A stretch of DNA of 64,000 nucleotides, taken from the NCBI GenBank assembly GCA_005765155.1, contig VCCP01000005.1, forward strand, positions 1,922,001 through 1,986,000. The letters are read 5' to 3'. The position numbers were made by a program, and so were the translations under genes. The notes beneath the pieces were generated by a model. That model saw only the letters and a program-made list of their open reading frames with translations, ran no database searches and was not told the origin of the DNA. The DNA is from Zelopaecilomyces penicillatus. Taxonomy: Eukaryota > Ascomycota > Sordariomycetes > Hypocreales > Pseudodiploosporaceae. Positions 38,986-52,681 of the stretch are shown here, piece after piece; positions within the stretch are counted from its first letter, which is position 1; every line of letters begins with the position of its first letter.

Positions 38986-39870
38986 CTTAGCTTCTCTAGC
39001 CCTATAAGAGCTAGCTTTTATAATTGAAGAGCTTTTATCTTATAGCTCTTCTAGTAAGTCCATTATAAGAAACTATAAATTCAGGGTATCTAATAAGGTA
39101 TTAAGCACTATATAGATCCTGATATTATTCCTTTAGTATTCAGCTTATTATGGAAAAGTGTCTTTTATAGCCTTTAGATATTAATTTATCTAATCTATAA
39201 GCTATATAATAACTAAAGCTAATTATAGCTTAGTAAGTTAAGTATTAAATTCATTATTAAATGCCTCTATAGAGCCTTTATAGCTGCTAAAGCTAAGCTT
39301 ATAAAAGGCACTATAAAGGGTTCTATACTATAGGGTAGTACTATAGTAGTATTGCTTATTTAGTATTTTATAAGCTTTTAGTAGTGTTATAACCTAATTT
39401 ATAAAGGCTTATAGGTGTTATATATAGCTATTATAAAGTAATAGAAGCAAAATAGCTTGATAATGATTATTAAGGCTAAGGCTTATAGTAGGGTTTGAAA
39501 GAAAAATAAATAATCTAAGTGCTTATAGTTGAATTAATAGGGCCTGAAGCCATTAATTATAGTTGTTAGGGCCTCTTAATCTATAGGCTTCTGAAAAGGC
39601 CTGTATTTTCTTAGATAGCTCTTTTAGAGCTAGTTCCCTTAGTATATTGGAGGGCTGTGCTAGCTATGGTAGTGGCTGAGGTAGCTTAGGTTAAGGTTGT
39701 GATGGTTCTTTAGCACTATCAGCTACTATAGCCCCTATAACTCAGGCCTATAGCTGTTGTAATTGCTGGGTGAGCTCCTATATCTGGGATTAAAGAGCTT
39801 ATAATTCTAATAAATTTCCTTCTATTAAAAGGTCTTAATCAGATATTTTTAGAGTTAGATTGCTATAACT
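38986..39870 (-). pseudogene. relic gag of copia element C
   Basis: The minus-strand frame reads a Leu/Gln-rich coiled-coil stretch (LLIEGNLLELQALQSQIQEL) near 39,780-39,850. Then come ELSKKIQAF, YNQWLQALLIQLQAL and a Lys-rich tail near 38,880-38,990 (KKTYKDFKKKEKPSKSTKK). This layout (coiled coil, capsid UBN2-like block, basic tail) is that of copia Gag. A few stops interrupt it. Limits are approximate. Confidence 0.65.
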
Positions 39871-40299
39871 AGTGATTATAATAGTATAAAAGAAAAATAA
39901 GCTTTTAAAAATAAGCTTATAGCTATATAATAGTATTATAAATAGCTGAAAGTGCTGGTTATAGTAGTGCTATATTTAACTGGGTCTTAGTAAGAGCTCT
40001 AAAACTAGCTAATTAGCTAGAGGGGTGCTAGGTATAAGGATTGCCTGTTATATACTAGCTATAGTCGGGTTATAGTATAGCTGGTATAGTATCTTTGCTT
40101 AGTCAGCCGATTTCTATAGTCTTATATAGGCCTTTTATAAAGTTAATTAGTAATTCGAGTGATTAATCATATTTAATATAGTTAATAAAGCTATGATCTA
40201 TAATTTTATTAGTTTGAATTAGTAATCTATAAATCTGAAAATAGGTTATGCTGTAAGCTATAGGTTTGATGTTTAACTCTTATATATATAGTGTTTTTT

Positions 40300-40915
40300 A
40301 TAACTTCTGATTAATAGGAAATATAGGTTTAACTGGTCAGAGGACGGGCGAAAAATCTAATATATAAAGAGATTGAATATAGCAGGAAAAAGAGTCTTCT
40401 TTTTACAGTCTAAAATAACTATTCTTCTAGGCTTATAATCTATTATAATTTATAGTATAAAGTTATAACTAAAGCTAGTAGTAATAGTAATGGAAGAAAG
40501 GCAGTGAATAGTTATCTAGAGTAAAGTCTATAGAAAAGAAGAAAGAAGTGATTAAATTACTAATAGAGAAAGAAAGCAGGATTCAACTAGGAATCTAGCT
40601 ATCTTATATATCTAAATAATACTAGGATTATTTGAAATTATTTAAGAATTCCAAATAATATTTCTTTAGATTTCTAAGTATTCCAAATAATAAGAAAAGG
40701 AGAGATATAAGGGATAAGCCCTTATTTTACTAGTCTAGCCTGATATAGCAGGTCAGGCTGCATAGGCTTTTTAGGTCTTATAGCAGGTCAGGCTGCTATC
40801 TTATAGCAGGTCTGGCTGCTAGGGCTATAGCAGGTTTAGCTGCTAAGCTGTAGTAGGTCTAGCTACTAGTCTTATAACAGGTTAGGCTGTTATATAAAAC
40901 CCACTTATTTTAACA
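40300..40915 (-). repeat. 5' LTR of copia element C (inner end unresolved)
   Basis: The outer end TGTTAAAATAAG at 40,915 is sharp. Without a second LTR the inner boundary cannot be fixed; the gag frame begins by about 39,870. The segment contains the AGCAGG array and pairs of short repeats (TATTTGGAAT and similar). Confidence 0.55.
40747..40892 (-). repeat. six-unit AGCAGGTCNGGCTGCT array in copia LTR
   Basis: Six imperfect units start at about 40,747, 40,782, 40,805, 40,829, 40,852 and 40,876, mostly 23-25 bp apart. Each unit has self-complementary ends (AGCAG...CTGCT). The array lies 25-170 bp inside the 5' LTR, the U3 promoter-proximal side, so it may be an array of protein-binding sites or hairpins. 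Units 5 and 6 carry RIP-type transitions. Confidence 0.8.
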
Positions 40916-43900
40916 ATATTATATATCTAAAAAGCTTAATATTAAGAAGGATTTTATTAAGATTCTATAAATATTTTAATATATATTTTTATATCTTAAA
41001 AAGAATTATTTTATTATTATAAATAGATTATAGCTTATATAATAATATTATTAAGAAATGGTTTATAGATATCTAGAATAAGATTAAATAATATCTAAGT
41101 TATAATTCTTATAAACTGAATTATAGAATTTATAATACTTTAAAGAAGTATATATATCCTTAAAAGACTAATAATAAAAGAAAATATAATAAAATCCTTA
41201 TTCTTTTTATTTAATAGGATTTAATTATAGCTAGAAAAGAAATCTAATAATAAGAGTATAATATATATAAAGAAATCTTTATTAAAGGAATTAATATTAA
41301 AAGAGATAAATATATCTTTAAAAATAATAATATTATATTTTATAATAATATTAATTAAATAAAGCTTTTTATTTTTTTTCTTAATAAAGAAATATTAATT
41401 CTTATAAAAGATTTAAGACTTTTTTAATATATAATTCTTAAAGTATATCTTTAATAATTTTATAGCTTTTATTTTTAATCCTTATAGAATAAGGATAGAA
41501 TATATCTATTAAACTAAATAAAAAATCACTTTAATAATTTAAAAAGATATAATTAATAAATTAAGTATTTTACTTTCTTTAAATTATTAAAATAAAGCTT
41601 ATTTTTTATTATAAAGAATCTCTAGGAAAATATTAATCTTTTATTAAATTAATATATCTTTAATTTAAAAAAGAATTTCCTTAAAGTATTCTTTATAAAG
41701 TTAGGATTTTTTAGATATATTAAAGAATTTTAAAATAATATATTTAATAAAGGATATATCTAGATTAATTCTTCTTTTATTTTCTTTTATTTCTTCTTTT
41801 TTTAAAATAAGTTATTATTAAATATAAACCTATTTAAAGGAATATTATTAATAGAATTGATTTTATTAGCCTTTTTCTTATATAAGGTATAGATATATAT
41901 TTTAAAAGGATTATATAATTAATATATTTCTTTTATTTAGATATTTTTTTTTAGAAAATTTAATTTAATCTTAATTATTTTTAAAGCTTTAATATATTAC
42001 TTTATAGATTTTATTAATATATATTTAATAATTACTTTATTATTATTAAAGATAAACTCTATTAATATTTCTTTATTATTCTTAAAAGGCTATTCTAGAT
42101 TAATTAATTCTTTATTATTAACTATATCTTTAATAATATAATTAATATTTAATTTTCTAAGGAATTAGATTTATTTTATTTTTAATAAATAATATTTATA
42201 ATAAAAGTAATTATTTATATTTATCTTATTTAATATTATATATATATATTATTATCCTTTTAAGAATAATTAAATAATAGCTTAATTATTTTAATAAATA
42301 ATATCTTTAAAATAAAAGATATTATAACTTTATTTAATATTATATATAGATAAATAAATATTTAAATAGTTTTTATATAAAATTAAACTTCTACTTTTTT
42401 AATTATTTAAATAATTTATCTAAAAAATAATACTATTTTAATCTTAATTAAACTGTTTTTAACCTTATATTTCTTAATTAATAATTTTAAGATAATATTA
42501 TTTTTAAAGCTTAAATTAATAAATATATTTATTACTTTCTCTTTTTAAAAACTAATCCTAATTTAAATCTTAAATATTTATTATATATTTAATAATTAAT
42601 AATTATTTAAGTATATTTAAATAATCTTATAAAATATTTTATTAAAAAAGAAGCTTATATTATTATAAAGATTATCTTTAATTAATTCTAGAATATAAAA
42701 ATAATATAAGTTTAATAGATCTATATTATCTTAATCTTAATTAAATAATACTATTTAATACTAATTATAATTAAAAAAGGCTTTTTTTTATATTTTAATT
42801 ATAGTTATAATACTAATATATAATTATTTAATTAACTTATTAAAAAAGGCTTTATTATATTTTATTTATAAATAAACTTAAATTATTTTTATTATATTCT
42901 TTAGCTTTATTAAAGATATAAGATTATTTAATTTATTTTTAAGGATATAAAGGATTTTTATTATATCTTTAATTTAATCTAATAGATCCTAGCCTATAAT
43001 TATCCTAGGCTTTAGATTAAGATTAATTAATATATAAAATAATATAATAACTATCTTTATAAATAAAATCTTCTTTAATTTTAATTAATAATAAGGAAAT
43101 CTTATACTTTAATCTATTATTTATAATATATTTTTAGGTATAATTACTAGATTAAAAGGTATTATTTTATCTAATATTAAGATAGCTTTAAAAGTAGGCT
43201 TTTAATATATAATAATTAAAGATTTAATTAACTCTTTATTATTACCTTTTTATCTGTTTTTTTTATTAATATTTATATTAATTATATATATTAATATTAT
43301 TTAATCCTTTATACCTTTATATTAAAAAAGTAATATAAAAAAAGTTTAGATTATATTTTTATTAAATATAATATTTAAATATTATAATTTTATAGATTAT
43401 TATTTAAGATTTAAATAAGGGATATATTTTTTAAAGATTATATCTTTATATTTATTTAATATTTATTTAAAGTATTAAAAGGGTTTAATTTTAATTAAAA
43501 GAATAAGAGATATAATTATATAATTAAAGAAATTAATAACCTAAGCTATTATAAGCTTTTAATAATATTCTTTTATTTTAAGGAATTATAATATAATAAT
43601 AAAAGGAATTATATTCTAGCTTATAATATATTCTAGGTTTAATATTCTAATATATAAATTTTATATATAGAACTTAAGTTTAGTATTATATATTAATTTA
43701 TTATAATAAAAAGGAAAATAGCTTAATAAATTATAATATTAATAATTATTCTTATTATATTTTTTTAAAAGAAAAAGATATTAAAATCCTTATTATTATT
43801 AAGATTAAATATTATTTAATTAAAAGAAAAACTTATTAAACCTTTATATTATAGATCCTTATTAATATATATATTAATATTTATTTATATTTTAATAATT

Positions 43901-46307
43901 ATTTAAATAATATCTTTCTTAATAATTATATTAATCTTAAGGTTATTAATAAGCTTAATTAATTCCTTTATATCTATTAGCTTAACTTTAAAGGGTATAA
44001 TCTTAATAATAATTAAAAAGAACTTTTCTTTAGGATTAAAATCCTATATAACTAGATTCTTTATTATAATAATTTAATTAAGTATTATTTTAATAATAAT
44101 TATATTTATCTGATTCCTAAGACTATTAAAAATCTTATATTATTTAATAATTAATTTAATTATTATTTAATTTTAAAATATCTTTAAAGTTATTTATATA
44201 ATATCTTCTTAAGTTTATAAGGATTATTAATAAAATTTACTTAAATAACCTTAATAAGAAGCCTTACTAATATAATCTTAAATAATATATAAGATAATAA
44301 TTTTAAATCCTTTTAATTTAAATTATATTAGAAAGTATAGAATCTATATTTATTAAGTTAATTTAAAATATCTTTAATAAATTCTAGATATTATTGTTTA
44401 AATACTTTTAAATAATCTTTATATAATCTTAATTATTATAAATCTTTTTTAAAAAAATAATTCTTTAATACTTTTTTAATTTTTATTTATAAAAGATTAT
44501 AAATAAATCCTTAAATAATATCTTTATAAGTATTAATTATATAATATATAAAATAATTATATTTCTTTTTATTAATTATATTATTATCTTTTATTTTAAG
44601 CTTATAACTTAAAAGATATTTAATAATATTAATCCTATGAAAGTATTTAATAAATTTAAGATTAATAGTATATCTTTTAAATTTATTTATAATAAGGATA
44701 TCCTTAAGATTATTAAAAAGAATAGTATTAGTTTTAATAATATTTTATTAAAAACTTTTAATAATATTAACCTTTAATTAATTAATTAATTATAAATCTA
44801 GTTTATTAAGGAAAGAGTTATTAGAATTTATAATAAATATTATATTAGATAAAGGAATATTTAAAATAAGAATACTAAAAATAATAATCTTAAAAATAAT
44901 AATCCTAATAATAGAATTAAAGCTATTTAAAAGTCTTTTTTTATAATATAAAAAGTATTTATTTAAATTAGAAATTAATAATATATTAAAAAGATTAAAT
45001 AATAATAAAAGCTTTTATTTATAAAGGTATTTAAATATTTAATTTAAAAAGGAATTAATTTAACTTTTAAATAATAATACCTTTTTAATTATATTATAAT
45101 ATTAAAATAAAACCTTTTCTTTAAGGAAAGGTATTATATTTAAATTAAGAATAATAATTCCTATATTATTATAATTAAATAATATCTTATATTTAAAATA
45201 CTAAGATTATTTTTAAATAAAAAGCTTTTTTAATATTAAGGATAAGACCTATAAAGAGAGAAAAGAGATAAAAATATTTCCTAAGATTAGCTCAACTATT
45301 AAAATACTAACCTATAGTATAAAAAAGTAAAACTAAGGGTTAATATATAATTAATATTATTTATTATTAATCAGATAATTAATATTAAAAGTTATATAAA
45401 CTGATTATTTATAATAATTCTTTTTATATTTATTTATATTTTAATTAAATAAATTTAATAAATTTAAGGTATCTTATCTTTTTAATCTAATATTTAATAT
45501 ATAAATTATCTTTTATATATATATTAAATAAAGGCTTATCTTAGGATTAAATAGTTTTATATTTTTTCTTTTAATAATTTAATATTCTATTATATTAGAT
45601 TTTAATAAAAAAGAAATTAATAATACCTTATTATTTAATTAAAATAATATATAATATTTTTATTTTATAGACTTTAGATTTTTTAATAATTAAGCTTAGC
45701 TTTTTTATTTTTAGATTTTTAAACTATTATCCTTAAAGGTATCTTTTAATTATATTAATTAAAAGATCTTATAAGGAAACCTATAATAATTCTTTTTAGA
45801 TTAATCCTTATAATAACTTAAAAATATCCTTAAATATATTATATTATTAATCTAATATTAATTAATCCTTTTAATAATAAAGTAATTAAGATATCCCTTT
45901 ATCTTAATTATTAGTTTTAATAAAGAAAAAATAATATATATAATAATATTAATATTATTTATAGAACTATAATATAATTTTAAAGTAATTATATAGCTAA
46001 TATAATCTATAAGGATTAAATAAATAAGAAAAGCTATAAAATAATAATTTAATAAAATAAATTTAAAAGATTAATTAATTATTATATAATTAATTAAATA
46101 AAGAAGATAGCTTTTTAATAATTAATCTTTTAAATATAATAGAAGATTCTTAGATAAAAGAAGGAAAAACTTAAATTTAATACTATCTATCCTATTTAAA
46201 TAGCCTGGGTATAGCCTATCTATTTATATAATTTAATCCCCTTAAATACAGCTTATATAGCTATAGCTTAATTAATTAATAAAGGGGTATATTTAACCTA
46301 ATTATTA
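40916..46307 (-). mobile_element. family G, copy G1, 5' half
   Basis: Collinear with 31,819-37,223 of G2 (offset about 9,084-9,098): 5' LTR, gag region, protease and the start of reverse transcriptase. The YLDD box is present as FLNN (catalytic codons at 41,047-41,052, mutated to Asn). The copy is cut at 40,915 by copia C. Its 3' half (RNase H, integrase, own 3' LTR) is missing from the expected place. G1 is visibly more AT-rich than G2. Confidence 0.85.
45913..46307 (-). repeat. 5' LTR of G1
   Basis: About 395 bp, aligned with the other G LTRs. Its right end (CTAATTATTA) is the RIP form of CAGCCATCA. Element E pol DNA begins immediately after it. Confidence 0.85.
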
Positions 46308-49300
46308 AAGTATTATTTATAAATATCTTAAAAAAATAATAATTAAAGTTATATAAATATTAAATTATATAAATAAAATTAATCTTTAATTTATAATTAT
46401 TAAATATATTTATAAATAAATATTAAAAGAAGGCTTAGATATTTTTATTTTAAAAGATTATTTTAAAAAAGCCTTTATATTAAAAATTAATTATAATAAA
46501 TATAAAAATAATTATATACTTTTAAATCTTAATTATATTTTTTATAATAAAATCAACTAGATATTATATATTAATTTCTTTTAACTTTAATATTAGAAAA
46601 TAAAAATCTAGAATAAATTCTTCTTATAATATATAGGAGTATAAAAAATTAAAAATATCCTTATAAGAGATTAATTTATTAATTAATATAAGGTTAAGTA
46701 TTTTATACTCTTTAGAATTAATATATTTAAATTATACTTTTAAGATTTTAAAAGAATATAGATAAAGAGCTAAAAATAAAGATTATAAATCTATTTATTA
46801 TAAGGTTTATAAATAAAAAAAATTTAAATTAGAATATAATAAGCTATAATTTATTATTTATAAAAAAGAGGATTTATATAATTATATTAACCTTAAGTAT
46901 AATATATATTTATAAGAAAAATTAATATAATAGTATAAAAGATAATTATTAAAAGATAGTATTTTAAAAAGAATCTAATATAAAGTAATAATAGTAATTA
47001 ATTATAATAAACCCTAATATAAATAATATATAAAAGAAAATAAATATATATATAAAGAGATAAAGAATCTATATAAATAAGAATTTAATTTTTAAATCTA
47101 TAAAGAAAGCTAAATTAATTAAACCCTATATTATATAATTATTAAAGAATTAAATAGAATAAAGTATAATAAACTATATAAAGAATATAACCTTAAAAAC
47201 TTAAAAAATAAATAAAATTATCTATAAAAGGGTTATAGTATAATCCTTTATAAAAGACTCTTTATATAATAAGTATTAATAGACTTAAGCTAATTATAGA
47301 AATATAGATTATAGGATATTATTTTTATATTTTAATAGATAATAGAATAATAGGTAATTATATATTATTAAAAGCTATAAATTATATATAATTATTATAA
47401 TATAATAAGGAAAAACTATATCTTTTATATAATCTAAAAAGGAATACCTTTATTTATAATAAAGAATAAATTAATAAAAAGATTAATTATCTTAATTTTA
47501 AAATCCAAGGATATTGAGATAGTATTATATTTAATATAATAGATATTAGAGAATATAAACTTATATTAAACTATTCCTAGTTATTTAATAATAATTTATA
47601 GATTAATTAAAAGATAGACTAAATATAATAAAGTAATATTATATTATCTATAAAAGATTATAAAAATCTAATAATAATAAATAAAATAAAGAAAGTATAC
47701 TTTATAACTATTAAAAAAGGCCTTTTTTGGGAAATTATATTAAAAAATAATATAATAATTAATAATAATAAATATAATAGATTATTACTACCATTAAAAT
47801 AATAATAAAATAACTATAAGAATACTTTAAAAATAAATCACCCTTAAATATAAAAAAGTAACTTATATTAATACCTAAAGAATACTATAAATATATTAAA
47901 TTATTTTATAAAGAACTTAAAATAAAGCTTTTATTATATAATTAATAAAATTATAAAATCCAGATTATAAATAAAAAGAAGTTTACTTTTATTAAGATTT
48001 ATATATTTAATATTAAAAAACTTAAGATATTATAAGAATACCTTAATAAAATACTTAAAAAAGGATATATTTAATTATTTATATTTAAAATAAGATACCT
48101 TATTATATTTATACTTAAAAAGAATAATAAATTATAATTTATTATAAATTATTAATTATTAAATATAGTTATAATTAAGGATTAGATATCTTTATTATTT
48201 ATTAATAAATTATATAATTAATTATATAGAATAAATTAGTTTATTACCTTAAACCTTAAAGGAATTTATAATCTGATTTAAATAAAAAAAGATAATAAAT
48301 AAAAAACTATCTTTAAAACTAAATTTAAACTTTTTAAATATTTAATAATATCTTTTAGCTTAATTAATATCTTTATAATATTTTAATATATAATTAATAA
48401 TATTTTAATGTTGTTTTAAATAAAAGAAGAATATAAAGAATATATTTATAAGGTATTATAATTATTATAAGATAATAACCTTTTTATTAAACCAGAAAAA
48501 TATAAATTATATAAATAAATAATTACCTTTTTAGGATATATCTTTTTATTAAATAAAATTTAAATAGAATTAATAAAGATTATTATAATATATAATTAAT
48601 TAATACTATAAAATATTATAAATATATAAGAGTTTTTAAGTTTTGTTAATTATTATTAAAAATTTATTTATAATTATAATAAAATAATTATATTATTTAT
48701 TAAATATATTAAGAAAGATTATAAATTTTTATAGAAATCTAATATAAATACTATATTTAAAGAATTTAAAAAATAAATCTATAAAAAATCTATATTAATA
48801 ATATATAATCCAGATAAACCTATAAAACTTAAAACTAATATTTTAAACTATATTATTAAAGTATAGATTAAATAATAAAATAATAAAAATAAACTATAAT
48901 CTATTACCTTTTATTTTAAGAAACTTTATAAAATAGAATTTAATTATTTAATCTATAATAAGGAATTTATAGTTATTATTAAAGCTTTTAATAAATTCTT
49001 ATATTATTTATAAAGAAATAATTATAAAATAAAGGTTTTTATTAATTATAAGAATATCTCTTATTTTATTATTATATAAAAGTTAAATATATAATAAATT
49101 TATTATATTAAAACCCTTAGAAATTATAATTATAAACTTATTTATTATAAAGGATTTAAAAATAATAAAGTAAATACTTTAAATTAATAAAATAATTATA
49201 ATAATAGAAAACTATATTATAAAGAATAAATCTTTTAATTATCTAAATTAGATATACTATAAATAAAATTAAATATTATATATTAAGTTATATTAGCTAA

Positions 49301-51438
49301 TCCTATCTTAAAATAAATTAAATAAATATATTTTATAGAAGATATAATAAAGGTATTTAAAGATATAAAATAAAAAGATAAATACTATAAGTATAATAAG
49401 AAACTTTAAATATTTAAAGAACTCTAGAAAACTATTATATAAGAATTATATAAATCCCTTATTTATAGTTATTAAGGAATTATAAAAACTATAAAATAAA
49501 TATAAAGATACTATAAATTTAAAGAATTATAATAAATAATTTAAAAAATTATAAAAAATTATATTATTTATAAATAAATTAAGCTAATAAGATATAAATT
49601 ATATAAAGAGTTATAATTATTATTAATATTTATATAATTATAGAAATTAATATTATTTAATTTTATTATTAAATTACCCTTATTAATAGAATTCTTTATA
49701 AAAGTAGCTTATAATTTAATATAGATTATTATAAAAAAATTAATAAAATTCTTATATTTTAGACCCTATCTTAAAGTAAGCTTAATAAAAGATCTTATTT
49801 ATAGCTTTAATAAAATAATAATAAGCTTATATAGCTTATTAAAAGAAATTATCTTTAATAAAGAAATAATCTTTATCTTTAAGTTTTAATAAGGATTAAT
49901 AAGATATTTTAGGATTAAATATAAACTTAATATTATCTATTATTTATAAATAAATAAAATAAATTAATTAAATTATTAAAGGATATTTATATACTTATAT
50001 TAATTATTATTAAAATAATTAAATAAAATATCTATTAATTATATATTATATCTATTTTTAAATTAATATAATTTATATTAATATATATTAATTATAGATT
50101 TATATTAAAAGTATTTTATCTATTATATTAAAAAGGATTAAAATTAAAAAAAACTATATAAAATACTATATAAAATAATGATTATATAAAGAACTTTATA
50201 TATAACCCTAAATTATTTATAATAGAATAAAATATTATATAAATTAATAAAGATTAAAGGGATTAATCTTTAAAAAAAGAGATATAATATACCTTTTATA
50301 TTATATACTAGGTAAAAATTCCTTAAATATTATAATAATATAATTAAGTAATAAATTAAATTTTAAGAAACTTAAATTATTTAAGATTAAGAAAGCTATG
50401 TCCTATATTAATTATAAACTTTTATTGTTAAAATTTATATAGCTATACCTTATATTTTATATTTTCTTATTCAACAAAGTATTTAATAATATAAAAAAGT
50501 ATATAATAATATAAATAAAAGCAGTTAAAAGAGAATAAAAGTAAAAACTATATTAGATATTAAATAAAAGAATAAATAAAATAAATATCTTATTAAATAA
50601 AAAGGTTTTAAATCTAAAGATAATATATAAAAGTTTATTAATTATTTAAATTATTATTATTTAATATTATAATAGTTCCTTTAAAATTAATTAGCTTAGC
50701 TAAAGAATCTAAATTAATAAATTTATTATCTAAACCTAAAAAAGATTAATTTATTTTATTTAAAGCTTTTAAAAACTATAAATCTAATATTATATAATAT
50801 TTATATACCTTTAAGATAGGAATTAAATTAATCCTATCTTTAATATATAGCTCCTTTAAACCTTAATAAATTAATTTAAAGCTTTATTCTTTAATCTTTT
50901 TCTTAAGCTTATAAATATAAGATAAATAATTAAGAGTTAAAAAAAGCTATAACTATAATTTAGATAATTAATTCTAGATATCTAAAATATTCTTTTTAAT
51001 TTTCTCTTTTTAAAAATCTAAATAATAATATTATTTTAAGAGTTTTATTATTAATAAAATTAATAAGAATTAAATATTCTAATATAATAAAAGTATATAT
51101 ATAAAGATATTATTAAAATACTATTATAGGAATAATCTTATTTTATATAAGTTATATAATAGTTATTATTTTTTATTATATAATAAGATTATTTTTATTT
51201 AAAATAATAAGAATATAATATATCTATTAATTTATTATTAAAATCTATATTATTAATTAATATAGAATATTTAATAGTCTTTTTAAAAGAATATTAAGGT
51301 TTTTTAATATAATTTAATATTATAAGAAATAATTTAATATAATGTAAGTCCTATAATTTATAAATATAAAGAAAGAAAATAAAAGATATATCTATAGGCC
51401 TTAAGGATAAAACCTTTTAAAAAAGAGATATTATATTA
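46308..51438 (+). pseudogene. relic pol of element E (PR-RT-RH-IN)
   Basis: Reverse transcriptase is recognisable at about 48,115-48,540: NNKLQFIINYQLLN, TIKD, NLKGIYNLI, FKLFKYLIISFSL and FIKPEKYKLYK match the Ty3/gypsy order. The YLDD catalytic box expected near 48,405 is missing. The integrase zinc-binding region follows at about 49,430-49,600 (SYQGI, RYYKFKEL, NYIIYKQ, corresponding to His/His and CxxC positions). The integrase C-terminus is at about 50,330-50,460 (KLKLFKIKKAMSYINYKL, family form KLGPFKI...VNYEL). Stops at nearly every former Gln/Trp codon make it inactive. Confidence 0.78.
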
Positions 51439-51881
51439 TAATCTAATAGTTAAGGTTATATAATAGGCCTTGATTATATAATTTATAATATTATTAGATA
51501 TATATTAAAAGCTTAGAATTATATGAAATTAGATTATAATTTTAAAAATAATCCTAGGCTTAGAATTATTCTTAAAACTATAATTTAATAAGATAATTTA
51601 TAATTTTAAATATAATCTAATAATAAGGATTATAACTTAAATTATAATCTATAATATATATATATATATATTTTTAATTTTTATTCTTTTAATTTAATTT
51701 TAAATAATTATTAATATATAATATTATTATATTAATCTTATTATTTATTTTAATAATATTAGATCATAATCCTATTAGATTTATTATCTATATAATTAAT
51801 ATATTATTTAAAATACCTTAATCTATCTATTAATATAAATCCTTTTATTAGGTTTATTTTTTAGAAATTTATTAAATATTA
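51439..51881 (+). repeat. right (3') LTR of element E
   Basis: Starts TAATCTAATAGTTAAGG, the RIP-mutated form of the left LTR start, and follows the left copy to ATTTATTAAATATTA. A purine run (AAAAAAGAGA) lies just upstream as a candidate polypurine tract. Confidence 0.85.
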
Positions 51882-52681
51882 TAAAAAATAATTAATATTA
51901 TATAGATTTTATTTAATTATAAAAAAGATTATTTAAATCTTATATTTTAAAATAAGGATTTAAATTTATATTAAAAATTAAAAATAATAATTTAATTATT
52001 AAATTAATTAATTATAATTTTAATAGATTATATAATAATAAAAGAAATAATTATTTATATAAATATATTAATATTAGATTTTATAAAGATAAATTATTAT
52101 TTAAAAATAATATTTATTTATTTAAATTAATATAAATTAGATATATATTATATTTTAAAAAAGATAAATTTTATATTTAATATATTATTATAATATTTAA
52201 TTAAAGATAAAGAATTTTATAAAAAAATCTAAAATATTTATTAAAAAAAAGAATAATAAATAAGTTTAATAATATTTAAAATAAAGATATATATTATTTT
52301 ATTATTATAATATTAATTAATAATATATTTAAAAATTATATTTATTAAAAGATATATAAAGAATAATAAATTTATTAATATAATTAAAATAATTAAAATA
52401 TAAAAGCTTAAATAAAAATATAATATAAAAAAAGATTATTAAATATAAAATTATTTATTAAATAATCTTTTTATATATATTATTAATAATTATATATAAT
52501 AAAATATATATTAAGAATTTTATATATAAAATAAAATAATATTAATTTATTATTTTTAACTTATATAATTAAATATTCTTTATAAATTTAATTTAATTAA
52601 TAATTATATAATATTATAATATTATCTATTTTTATTTCTTATAATGATTTTTTTTATTTTTAAATTTCTAATATATCTATA
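51882..52681. other. AT-isochore between element E and MNN9
   Basis: About 800 bases of RIP-type sequence with no paired repeat or motif. It ends abruptly at the MNN9 stop codon. Confidence 0.75.

Larger units (their letters stand above)
37224..40915 (-). mobile_element. Ty1/copia element C, 5' part only
   Basis: On the minus strand the order is 5' LTR, gag, protease, gag-pre-integrase, integrase, and then the element stops at the G2 LTR. Its left end has the perfect LTR start TGTTAAAATAAG ending exactly at 40,915, where G1 reverse-transcriptase sequence resumes, so C inserted into G1. Reverse transcriptase, RNase H and 3' LTR are absent from the window. This is the least AT-rich repeat here, with long protein stretches still readable. 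Confidence 0.85.
22372..51881 (+). mobile_element. Ty3/gypsy element E (split by a 21.9-kb nested insertion)
   Basis: Direct LTRs of about 440 bp lie at 22,372-22,810 and 51,439-51,881. Gag sequence lies after the left LTR and pol sequence before the right, both on the + strand. The element is interrupted at 24,391/46,308 by a block of family G and copia DNA; removing it leaves about 7.6 kb, normal for Ty3/gypsy. It is the oldest layer of the nest and among the most AT-rich. A 5-bp target duplication for E itself was not found, and LTR ends are uncertain by a few bases. Confidence 0.85.
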
